Of a stretch of DNA of 6,495 nucleotides, positions 1 through 5,774 are shown piece by piece (the first letter of the stretch is position 1; each line of letters begins with the position of its first letter). Both the position numbers and the translations under genes were made by a program. The notes under the pieces were generated by a model, which made no database searches, was not told where the DNA came from, and saw nothing but the letters and a program-made list of their open reading frames with translations. Source of the stretch: Pseudomonadota bacterium (GTDB lineage: Bacteria; Pseudomonadota; Alphaproteobacteria; Rhizobiales; Xanthobacteraceae); assembly GCA_021779635.1 (NCBI GenBank), contig JAJYAH010000410.1:1-6495 (forward strand), given 5' to 3'.

Positions 1-1
1 T

Positions 2-130
2 ACGGGCGGCCTCAGCGCCCCCGTCAGCTTCGACAATCCGAAGCAACTCGCGGGAACCGCCGTCGGCGTCTACCAGTTCGACGTCAAGGCCAACGCGTTC
101 AAACAGCTTGCTGATTTCAAACAGTACTGA
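2..130 (+). CDS. ABC transporter substrate-binding protein, C-terminal end (partial)
   Basis: The only open frame reaching the left edge ends at TGA 128-130 and gives 42 residues, beginning TGGLSAPVSFDNPKQLAG and ending VYQFDVKANAFKQLADFKQY. The phrase 'G-L-[ST]-x-P-V-[ST]-F-D' followed by a lysine-rich 'YQFD...F' tail resembles the end of Liv-type (Peripla_BP_6) periplasmic binding proteins, which deliver branched-chain amino acids or related small molecules to an inner-membrane ABC permease. The N-terminus, signal peptide and ligand-binding core lie outside the window, so the substrate cannot be judged. The high GC third positions fit an ordinary coding region. The family call rests on the resemblance of a short tail only. 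Confidence 0.6.
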   Translation, partial: TGGLSAPVSFDNPKQLAGTAVGVYQFDVKANAFKQLADFKQY

Positions 131-164
131 AAGCGCGGCAATGTTGACGCGTAAGTTAACCCCA

Positions 165-179
165 CGGGCGTTTTGCCCG
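165..179 (+). terminator. Weak GC hairpin after the ABC-protein gene
   Basis: CGGGC (165-169), loop GTTTT, GCCCG (175-179) form a 5-bp stem 34 nt after the TGA of the binding-protein gene. The T-run is in the loop and none follows the stem, so this is a poor match to a Rho-independent terminator. It may be only a 3'-end stabilising stem. Confidence 0.25.
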
Positions 180-382
180 GGATACAAAGCATGCGTGGCG
201 GTGAACTGCGACGCGTCCTTCTAGATCTGAAACTGACGTTCTATTCAGCCATTGACCATGTGAGCGCCGACTTGGGTTCCGTATACTCACCGCGTTACGG
301 GGAAGCGATGAAAAGCGTCAAGCTTGCCGAAACAGAGTCCATGCGTTCGTGTACCCAGCTCCTACGGTTGTAAACTCTCAGG

Positions 383-406
383 ATCGGGCCGCGCATGCGG
401 CCCGAT
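383..406 (+). terminator. Perfect 10-bp stem-loop, possible terminator
   Basis: ATCGGGCCGC (383-392), loop GCAT, GCGGCCCGAT (397-406) is a perfect 10-bp stem with a 4-nt loop, among the strongest hairpins in the window. It follows the TAA at 371-373 of the unassigned open frame and precedes the oxidoreductase by about 94 nt. No T-tract follows (GAAACTGA), so it is not a canonical intrinsic terminator on this strand. On the other strand the 3' side reads CCTGAGAGTTTACA, also without a run. It may block read-through by structure alone or may be a dispersed palindromic element. Confidence 0.45.
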
Positions 407-425
407 GAAACTGAGCGCACATCTC

Positions 426-483
426 CGATCGATCCACGACGCGACTGCCGGCACCATTCCTGCGAGGGGCCGGGCATCGATCG
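426..483 (+). repeat. 8-bp inverted repeat just upstream of the oxidoreductase RBS
   Basis: CGATCGAT (426-433) and ATCGATCG (476-483) are perfect inverted copies separated by 42 nt. Inside them CCGGC (448-452) can pair with GCCGG (469-473). The right arm ends 6 nt before the GAGG of the oxidoreductase ribosome binding site. The arms could fold as a leader structure or act as paired operator half-sites. CGATCG is self-palindromic and common in GC-rich rhizobial DNA, so chance occurrence is possible. Confidence 0.3.
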
Positions 484-489
484 CACTTC

Positions 490-493
490 GAGG
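490..493 (+). promoter_or_regulatory. Ribosome binding site fixing the oxidoreductase start
   Basis: GAGG lies 6 nt before ATG 500. This supports ATG 500 over the in-frame upstream ATG 395, which sits inside the loop of the 383-406 stem and has no comparable site. Confidence 0.7.
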
Positions 494-499
494 TACAGA

Positions 500-1498
500 A
501 TGAAGGCCCTTCTCAGTGAAGTTAGCGGAGGCCCCGAGACGCTTGGTGTCGCGGAGCTGCCGGATCCGGAAATTGGGCCGGGCCAGGTCATCGTCGACGT
601 GAAGGCGTGCGGGGTCAATTATCCGGATTCGCTCATCATCAGGGATCTTTATCAGTTCAAGCCGGATCGGCCATTTTCGCCAGGCGGTGAAATTGCTGGC
701 GTTGTATCCGCGGTTGCATCGGACGTGGACCGCGTAGCGATCGGCGATCGGGTTGTGGCCCTAACAGTGTGGGGCGGTATGCGGCAGAAGGTTTGCCTAG
801 ACGCAGCCCGTGTAGTGAAAATGCCGGATGCGATGCCGTTCGATGAAGCGGCCGCCTTTCTGATAGCATACGGGACATCGCATCATGCACTGAAGAACAG
901 AGCAAAGCTCACGGAGGGCGAAACACTTTTGGTGCTCGGCGCGGCGGGCGGTGTCGGTATTGCAGCGGTCGAGATCGGCGCAACTTGGGGTGCACGCGTG
1001 ATTGCCGCCGTTTCGTCTCAGGAGAAGGCTGATTTCTGCAAGGCGCATGGGGCAACCGAGACGATAATCTATCCCTCCGGTCCCTTCGACAAGGACGGGC
1101 AGAAAGCGCTCGCGGGACTGTTCAAGAATGCCTGCGGCTCGCGAGGCGCCGACGTGATCTTTGACGTCGTCGGCGGGGCTTACGCCGAAGCCTCGCTTCG
1201 AGCGATCGCATGGGAAGGTCGTTACCTGGTGGTCGGGTTCCCGGCGGGGATCCCAAAGATTCCGCTAAACCTGCCGCTATTGAAGGGCTGCGATATCCAA
1301 GGCGTGTTTTGGGGCGAGTTCGTCAACCGCGATCCCGAACGCCATCAAGCTAACCTCGAAGATCTGTTCACACTTTATTTCTCGGGCAGGATCAGGCCGA
1401 GTGTGTCCAAGCACTTCCCTCTGTCTGAGGCCGGGGGGGCCATTGCGCTTCTGGCGAGTCGCAAGGCGACGGGGAAAATCGTCGTTACGATGGACTAG
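500..1498 (+). CDS. NADPH:quinone oxidoreductase-like MDR protein (zinc-independent)
   Basis: This encodes a 332-residue cytoplasmic enzyme of the medium-chain dehydrogenase/reductase superfamily, quinone-reductase branch, which transfers hydride from NADPH to quinones or activated enones. The N-terminal GroES-like domain (about residues 1-120) carries VKACGVNYPDSLII and the PGGEIAGVV segment. The Rossmann domain follows, with the nucleotide-binding turn GAAGGVG at 147-153 in LVLGAAGGVGIAAVEIG, then GADVIFDVVGG (216-226) and a C-terminal ATGKIVV (323-329). The structural-zinc cysteine cluster and catalytic zinc ligands of alcohol dehydrogenases are absent, as expected for this branch. The length is normal for the family and the frame is intact. 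The start at ATG 500 is chosen because MKALL is the usual N-terminus and GAGG precedes it; 35 upstream in-frame codons look non-coding. It appears to be a single-gene unit. The physiological substrate cannot be read from the sequence; an enoyl-CoA or acryloyl-CoA reductase-like role is an alternative. Confidence 0.9.
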   Translation: MKALLSEVSGGPETLGVAELPDPEIGPGQVIVDVKACGVNYPDSLIIRDLYQFKPDRPFSPGGEIAGVVSAVASDVDRVAIGDRVVALTVWGGMRQKVCLDAARVVKMPDAMPFDEAAAFLIAYGTSHHALKNRAKLTEGETLLVLGAAGGVGIAAVEIGATWGARVIAAVSSQEKADFCKAHGATETIIYPSGPFDKDGQKALAGLFKNACGSRGADVIFDVVGGAYAEASLRAIAWEGRYLVVGFPAGIPKIPLNLPLLKGCDIQGVFWGEFVNRDPERHQANLEDLFTLYFSGRIRPSVSKHFPLSEAGGAIALLASRKATGKIVVTMD

Positions 1499-1547
1499 GC
1501 GCCCAACGCCCAAGTTTGCCGCCTAGGTTTGTGCTCGACCTGGGCGC
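1499..1547 (+). repeat. Tandem CGCCCAA copies and long-loop inverted repeat after the oxidoreductase
   Basis: Directly after the TAG, CGCCCAA occurs twice in tandem (1500-1506 and 1507-1513). The first copy lies in GCGCCCA (1499-1505), which is the perfect inverted complement of TGGGCGC (1541-1547), 35 nt away; the second copy can pair with six of those bases. The two copies could give alternative pairings of the transcript 3' end. There is no T-run, so a terminator call is not justified. Confidence 0.35.
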
Positions 1548-1564
1548 TCACGATCGCAACATGT

Positions 1565-1590
1565 GTAACGCCCGCCTTTGTGTGCGTTAC
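1565..1590. promoter_or_regulatory. 26-base palindrome, candidate operator upstream of luxR-type gene
   Basis: GTAACGC (1565-1571) and GCGTTAC (1584-1590) are perfect 7-bp inverted arms with a 12-nt spacer, centred about 168 nt before the LuxR-type start. This geometry suits a dimeric regulator contacting two successive major grooves. The same GTAACG hexamer recurs at 1652-1657 in the loop of the next hairpin. It is longer-spaced than known lux/tra boxes (about 18-20 bp), so the cognate regulator is unknown and the operator role is inferred. Confidence 0.35.
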
Positions 1591-1637
1591 CGAATTCTGA
1601 AGCGCCACTTTGTCCATCCTCTCGGCACTTCCGCCTC

Positions 1638-1668
1638 GGTCCCGTGAATGAGTAACGTTCACGGGACC
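1638..1668 (+). terminator. Strong 11-bp hairpin, probable Rho-independent terminator
   Basis: GGTCCCGTGAA (1638-1648), loop TGAGTAACG, TTCACGGGACC (1658-1668) form a perfect 11-bp stem with a 9-nt loop. It is followed by the pyrimidine-rich ATTCTTCTCTT on the plus strand, while the opposite strand has no T-rich tail. This points to termination of rightward transcription from the oxidoreductase, 140 nt beyond its stop. Because it also lies 77 nt before the LuxR-type start it could instead act as a leader structure of that gene. Confidence 0.55.
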
Positions 1669-1736
1669 ATTCTTCTCTTGATTGCGTGGCGAGACGCTCA
1701 ACCGTCGGCGTCGCAGATACGCCATTTCGGGAGGGC

Positions 1737-1740
1737 GGAG
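1737..1740 (+). promoter_or_regulatory. Ribosome binding site fixing the LuxR-type start
   Basis: GGAG lies 5 nt before ATG 1746. The upstream in-frame GTG at 1686 has no comparable site, and the 20 residues it would add (MARRSTVGVA...) do not look like the family's N-terminus. Confidence 0.65.
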
Positions 1741-1745
1741 CTAAA

Positions 1746-2480
1746 ATGCTGAAGACCGCATCCATGGAGAAGACGTGGGATTTCATTCAACGGCTCGATA
1801 GGGCAAGCGACGAACGAACAATTGAATCGATTCTGCATGAGATCGTATGTCCATTGGGATTTACCTCGGTCTTCGGTGGCGTCGTTCCGACCAAAGTCGT
1901 TCCCCCACAGGAAATTGCGAGCCGAACTCTGCTTCAGAGAATGCCGATAGGGTGGTCGAAGCGATACAATCAACGGGGCTATTTGTTTCGCGATCCCATC
2001 GTTGAGCGGCTCTTGATTGACCGTAGGCCGTTTTTTTGGAAGGACGCCTACGCATCGTCCGCGTTTGAATCTAATGTTGACTTGATCCGAGGCGAATCGT
2101 CGGAATTCGGACTTCGCGGCGGATTTGTTGTACCGATCTCGCTGTTGGACTGTAATACGGCGACAGTGTCATTTGGAGGCGCCGAAACCGACCTCAGTCC
2201 TGAGACGCAGTGCCTACTCGGCTTCGTCGCGAGTTGCGCGATCGGTCAGTTGTTGAAGCGGCGTTGTAGTGCTCATCGGGCGCGTGGTCGCATCTCCGCG
2301 CGAGAGTATGATTGCCTCCTGTGGGCGGCGGAAGGCAAGACGGATTGGGAAATTGCCGTGATTCTCGGTATTTCGAGACCCACGGTGACCAAGCATATTT
2401 TGTCAGCGCGCGAGAAGCTTGGTGCTGTGACCAAGGCGCATGCAATTGCCATTGCCCTACGAAAAACGATCATCCCCTAA
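1746..2480 (+). CDS. LuxR/TraR-family quorum-sensing transcriptional regulator
   Basis: The 244-residue product has the normal length and two-domain layout of acyl-homoserine-lactone receptors: an autoinducer-binding domain (about residues 15-165) and a GerE-type DNA-binding helix-turn-helix (about 184-238). All classical pocket residues are present with correct spacing: W70, Y74, D83, P84 and W98, with a glycine at 122 or 125-126, matching TraR W57, Y61, D70, P71, W85 and G113. The HTH shows the family pattern: SAREYDCLLWAAEGKTDWEI, then ILGISRPTVTKHI, then AREKLG. It should be a cytoplasmic ligand-dependent activator or repressor. ATG 1746 is chosen over GTG 1686 because of its GGAG site. 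No luxI-type synthase is in the window, so it is a solo here or its partner lies elsewhere. It converges on virD4, which makes control of transfer genes plausible but unproven. Its first half is AT-richer than its neighbours (47% and 48% GC in lines 1801-1860 and 1981-2040). Confidence 0.92.
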   Translation: MLKTASMEKTWDFIQRLDRASDERTIESILHEIVCPLGFTSVFGGVVPTKVVPPQEIASRTLLQRMPIGWSKRYNQRGYLFRDPIVERLLIDRRPFFWKDAYASSAFESNVDLIRGESSEFGLRGGFVVPISLLDCNTATVSFGGAETDLSPETQCLLGFVASCAIGQLLKRRCSAHRARGRISAREYDCLLWAAEGKTDWEIAVILGISRPTVTKHILSAREKLGAVTKAHAIAIALRKTIIP

Positions 2481-2497
2481 GAATTGCGGAATTGCTC

Positions 2498-2512
2498 GAC
2501 TCGAACCGAGTC
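2498..2512. other. Short hairpin between the convergent luxR-type and virD4 genes
   Basis: GACTCG (2498-2503), AAC, CGAGTC (2507-2512) form a 6-bp stem with a minimal loop, 17 nt past the LuxR-type stop, in the 152-nt gap between convergent genes. Neither side has a T-run, so it is at best a weak bidirectional terminator. I see nothing else in 2481-2632. Confidence 0.25.
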
Positions 2513-2632
2513 CAAACGGAACGATGCGGTTGGGATACGCAACTACAACTCGTTTTGACGTTCTGATGGTCGGCATCATTCATGCGGTGTTGAACAGCTA
2601 AAGTGACGTTGTCGATTTCGCCTATTCTCGAT

Positions 2633-4744
2633 TCATCCAATCTCGGCGCCTTCATCGCCGAACGACCGATGCAGCGAACTGAGAACGTTCGCTGCCTCAA
2701 CGACAGGTGCCGAGCCGTGCTGGGAGGATTTCAGAACGCCCAGCATCGCATCGAATTTCTCGTCCTGCCTTGCACTGGACGAAGCGAGAATATCGCGCAA
2801 ATCGCACATCTCGCCGATCGGGGCAGGTTGCGGGCCGAGCGATAACACGTTCAGCGACCGTCTCGACGAAGGCAATGCTGCGGCTGACGATACTGCGTTC
2901 GTGTTCGACGGCTTTCGCTTAGGCGCGTTTGCGGTTGACGTCTTTCGCTTGGCAGCAGGCGAGTCCTCTGTCACGTCGCTTTGGCCGCCGTGATCGCTCC
3001 GGCCGTCTATCGCGCCACCAAGAGGTTCGTCGACCCAGGCTCGAAGCTTTGGAAGCGCCGGCGGCGCTCCCAGCGTGGTCTGGTACAGCCGACGGTATGG
3101 CTTATCGATATAGTGTCTGATCTTCGTGAGCTCGAACGATGGCGAGTTCTTGATCATCAGGATCGAAAGGCGCGCCGACATCTCCCGCAGCTCGAGCGGG
3201 CTACGCAGCGGTCGCGGCGCGAAATGCGGTGTCCAGACGCGCGGCGCGAAAATCCCCTGTCCTGGCCGCATGACCGGCGTCTTGTAGACCTGCGTCGTCT
3301 CGCCGAGCATCTCCGACACGAATTCCGACGTGTCGAGATCGTTGATCTGGATGAAAAGCTTGATCTGCGAGCCTGAAACGGTCGTGATCCGCGTGCTCTT
3401 GCCGTAGAGCTCGTCGAGCTGAGCGATGTCCTGCATGATGATCGCCATGCGGAAACCATAGCCGGCGGATATCGTGATTTTGGAGACCAGCGAGTCCATG
3501 CGGCCGACGTGATAGAATTCGTCGAGCATCAGCAGGACCTGGTGCGGCTCGTCATCGCCCGGAATCTTCTCCATCAGCAGATCGTGGATCTGCTGGAACA
3601 GGATGCGGATCAGCGGCCGGAAGATGGAAAGCTCCGCGATTGTGCAGCCGATGAAAATGGTCATGCGCTGCCGGCGAAGCTCCCGGATGTCGAAATCCGA
3701 CGTCTCGGTCGCCGCTGATATCAGCCCATTGTTCCAGAGCGACATCGCCATGTTGACGTTGAAGACGGCGCTGTTGCGGGTCTCTGGCTCGAGCGCGATA
3801 TATTGGTTGAAGCTGTCGACGATCCAGGTCGGCAGATGGTCTCGTTCCGTCTTCACGATGGCGCGCAGGACGGTCGATATGTCCCGTCCCGTCGTCGTCA
3901 TGCGCGCAACCGTGCGCATGTGCTGGGCGCTCGCCGTGAGCGGCGAGGCAAGCACGTAGCCGATCAGCGCCGACAGCAGGAGCCTCCCAGCGCCCGCCCA
4001 GGTGTCGTCCGCCTTCTCCGGGATGACGAAGGAGGCGACGACCAGACAATCTGTCGCCATGCGTTCGTCGCGCCGCACGAAATCCAGCGGATTGTACCGA
4101 TGCGTGTCGGGCGAGCCCGGCGAGAACATGAAGACCTTGTCGCCTTGTCGCGTCCGGTGGTTCGCCAGCGCGTGAAAATTCTCGCGCTTCGGATCGAAGA
4201 AGACAGCCGATCCCTGCCAGAGATAGCCGTTTGGAAGAACAAAGCCCGTGCCCTTGCCCGATCGCGACGGACCCACGACGAGAATATGCGCCGGCTCGTC
4301 CGACCGGATGGTCACGCCGTTCAGCGTTCCAAGAATAATGCCGTGCTTCACGGTCAATCTGGCCTTCGCCACTTCCATCAGCGTGCCGAACCGAGCCGCG
4401 CCATAGGGCATCTGTCGGCGGTTGACCATTCCGAAGATCAGACCGGCTGCGCCGAGCGCGACAACAGAGGTAGCGGCATAGCTAGCGCGGATCAGCGCTT
4501 CGAATTGCGTAGGAGGATAGACCAGGCGCTCGTAGAAATGGCGCAATGCGACAAATGCAAAGCCGGCGGAACGATCGGCGTTCTGCATCTTGAGAAGCGC
4601 CCAGCGGCTGGCGCCCTCGCTCGGAAAGCGCGCCGGCGACCAGCGCAGGCCCACCACGACCTCATAGGCCAGGCTCCAGAGCAGCCAGAAGGCCAGCAGA
4701 GCCAGGAGGGCGATCCCGATCCTATAGACGACGACGCGCGCCAC
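2633..4744 (-). CDS. virD4: Type IV secretion coupling protein VirD4/TraG family
   Basis: This 703-residue inner-membrane coupling ATPase recruits DNA-protein or protein substrates and passes them to the VirB channel. Two N-terminal membrane segments are visible, about residues 8-31 (LLALLAFWLLW) and 88-106 (VVALGAAGLIFG). They are followed by the soluble ring-forming NTPase: Walker A GPSRSGKGTG at 158-167, the family phrase VFFDPKREN (181-189), NSAVFNVNMAMSLWNNG (324-340), and Walker B VLLMLDEF at 403-410 with D408-E409. The conserved core ends near residue 556. The remaining roughly 147 residues are a low-complexity Ser/Ala/Lys-rich linker (about 585-630) and a possibly helical end (646-695), making the protein longer than Agrobacterium VirD4 (about 670). 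The GTG start at 4744 has AGGGG 6 nt upstream (4751-4755). The first 23 nt overlap the end of virB11, so translation is probably coupled. It is the last gene of the visible operon. TraG is the same family; the VirB10-VirB11 context favours the VirD4 name. Confidence 0.95.
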   Translation of the reverse strand: MARVVVYRIGIALLALLAFWLLWSLAYEVVVGLRWSPARFPSEGASRWALLKMQNADRSAGFAFVALRHFYERLVYPPTQFEALIRASYAATSVVALGAAGLIFGMVNRRQMPYGAARFGTLMEVAKARLTVKHGIILGTLNGVTIRSDEPAHILVVGPSRSGKGTGFVLPNGYLWQGSAVFFDPKRENFHALANHRTRQGDKVFMFSPGSPDTHRYNPLDFVRRDERMATDCLVVASFVIPEKADDTWAGAGRLLLSALIGYVLASPLTASAQHMRTVARMTTTGRDISTVLRAIVKTERDHLPTWIVDSFNQYIALEPETRNSAVFNVNMAMSLWNNGLISAATETSDFDIRELRRQRMTIFIGCTIAELSIFRPLIRILFQQIHDLLMEKIPGDDEPHQVLLMLDEFYHVGRMDSLVSKITISAGYGFRMAIIMQDIAQLDELYGKSTRITTVSGSQIKLFIQINDLDTSEFVSEMLGETTQVYKTPVMRPGQGIFAPRVWTPHFAPRPLRSPLELREMSARLSILMIKNSPSFELTKIRHYIDKPYRRLYQTTLGAPPALPKLRAWVDEPLGGAIDGRSDHGGQSDVTEDSPAAKRKTSTANAPKRKPSNTNAVSSAAALPSSRRSLNVLSLGPQPAPIGEMCDLRDILASSSARQDEKFDAMLGVLKSSQHGSAPVVEAANVLSSLHRSFGDEGAEIG

Positions 4745-5774
4745 TTCGGTCCCCTGCCCTCTCCTGTCGCCATTCCGAAAGCTTAGAAAAATGAATCGCC
4801 GAGGTTCCGCGCCAGCCGCCGATCTTGGTCTGTTGAATCACAATCGGCAGAACGGATTTGATGTAGGCGACGATTTCCTCGCGCTTCAGGCCGAGGCCTG
4901 CCTGCATCACCATGAGTGCGAGCTGCTCGAACGCGCCGGCGGGAGAATCGGCGTGGACGGTCGTGATGGAGCCGGGATGGCCGGTGTTGATCGCCCGGAG
5001 GAAGGAATAGGCTTCCGCGCCCCTGATCTCGCCGAGGAAGATGCGGTCCGGGCGCAGGCGGAGCGAGGCCTGCAACAGCATGTCGACGGTTACGCGCGCC
5101 TCGCCCTGATCGCCCTTCGAAGCGACGAGCGGCAGGTAGTTTTTCTGGATCGGCTTGACCTCGCGGGTGTCCTCGATGGTGATGATCCGCTCGTCCTCCG
5201 GAACTTCCTTGAGGATGGCGTTCAAAAAGGTTGTCTTGCCGGAGCTTGTGCCGCCCGACAGCAGGATGGAATAGCGGTTGACGACGGCCAGCCGTATGAA
5301 GTCCTCGATGCGGCCGGCGTCGAGATGCTCGCAAAGCTGGCGGTCGACCTCCGACAGCGCGCCCTCGCCCGTCGTCTCAACCTTCCGGAACGAGCCGAGG
5401 CGGCGATAATCGTCGAGCCGCATCTCCTTGATGACCTGCTTGCGGATTGCAAAGGCCCCGCCAGCAGTCGTCGCTGGCGGAATGACCCCCTGAAACCTTT
5501 CGCCGGTCGGCAGGGCCGCGGACAGCAACGGATGCTCCTCATTGACGCTCTGGCCGGAATGGCCGGCGACGCGCTCGGCGAGATGCCGGATCGCGTGTTC
5601 CGTCAGACCCTTGACCTCGTGCCGCTCCATGGCGGCCTTGCCGAAGCGCTCGACCCAGACCTCGCCCGGTCCGTTCGCGCAGATCTCGACGACTTGGGTC
5701 TCCTCGAGCCAGGGGCGGATCGGATCGAGCGCCCGGTCAACGAAGATTGTCGGACTTCGCGCCGGCGCGTTCAC
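4722..5774 (-). CDS. virB11: Type IV secretion traffic ATPase VirB11
   Basis: The complete 350-residue cytoplasmic hexameric ATPase of the VirB11/PulE secretion superfamily powers pilus assembly and substrate transfer at the base of the channel. The N-terminal domain (about 1-150) contains VVEICANGPGEVWVERFG. The RecA-like domain carries Walker A GGTSSGKTT (174-182), the acidic box EDTREV (201-206), the Walker B region RIFLGEIRG (244-252) and the His box TGHPGSITTVHA (264-275); every catalytic motif is intact. The GTG start at 5774 is supported by AGGAG at 5782-5786, 7 nt upstream. The start lies 38 nt inside the end of virB10, and the TAG at 4722-4724 lies inside virD4, which indicates a tightly packed co-transcribed unit. 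The length is typical (about 340-350). There is no sign of frameshift. An open frame of similar length on the opposite strand is a composition shadow. Confidence 0.96.
   Translation of the reverse strand: MNAPARSPTIFVDRALDPIRPWLEETQVVEICANGPGEVWVERFGKAAMERHEVKGLTEHAIRHLAERVAGHSGQSVNEEHPLLSAALPTGERFQGVIPPATTAGGAFAIRKQVIKEMRLDDYRRLGSFRKVETTGEGALSEVDRQLCEHLDAGRIEDFIRLAVVNRYSILLSGGTSSGKTTFLNAILKEVPEDERIITIEDTREVKPIQKNYLPLVASKGDQGEARVTVDMLLQASLRLRPDRIFLGEIRGAEAYSFLRAINTGHPGSITTVHADSPAGAFEQLALMVMQAGLGLKREEIVAYIKSVLPIVIQQTKIGGWRGTSAIHFSKLSEWRQERAGDRSGARRRL

Larger units (their letters stand above)
131..499. other. Intergenic stretch without a convincing gene
   Basis: About 370 bases separate the binding-protein stop from the start of the oxidoreductase. 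An open frame from TTG 173 or ATG 191 to TAA 371-373 (up to 66 codons) has no recognisable domain, no good ribosome binding site at its 5' starts, and mixed third positions. An internal ATG at 308 has GGGGA 4 nt upstream and would encode 21 residues (MKSVKLAETESM and so on), ending 9 nt before a strong stem-loop. I see no tRNA and no consensus sigma-70 promoter. The stretch could carry a small RNA or a degenerate gene remnant, but nothing proves it. Confidence 0.5.

Noticed and set aside
173..373. 66-codon open frame after the ABC-protein gene as a protein gene
   Set aside because: It has a TTG start without a ribosome binding site, no recognisable domain and third positions without strong coding bias. 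It is described as part of the intergenic stretch.
395..499. Upstream ATG 395 as start of the oxidoreductase
   Set aside because: It sits in the loop of a strong hairpin with no ribosome binding site, and the 35 extra residues do not resemble the family. ATG 500 has GAGG 6 nt upstream and the usual MKALL start.
1686..1745. GTG 1686 as start of the LuxR-type protein
   Set aside because: No Shine-Dalgarno precedes it, whereas ATG 1746 has GGAG at 5 nt and gives the normal family length.
2496..2513. GACTCGAACC looks like the T-arm end of a tRNA on the minus strand, as at an integration site
   Set aside because: Only about ten bases match. The T-stem does not pair with the proper spacing and no acceptor, anticodon or D arm is nearby.
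2312..2700. Short frames 2312-2566 (+) and 2470-2700 (-) spanning the luxR/virD4 gap
   Set aside because: Both mostly overlap the 3' ends of well-supported genes in other frames, and neither has a domain or a good start.
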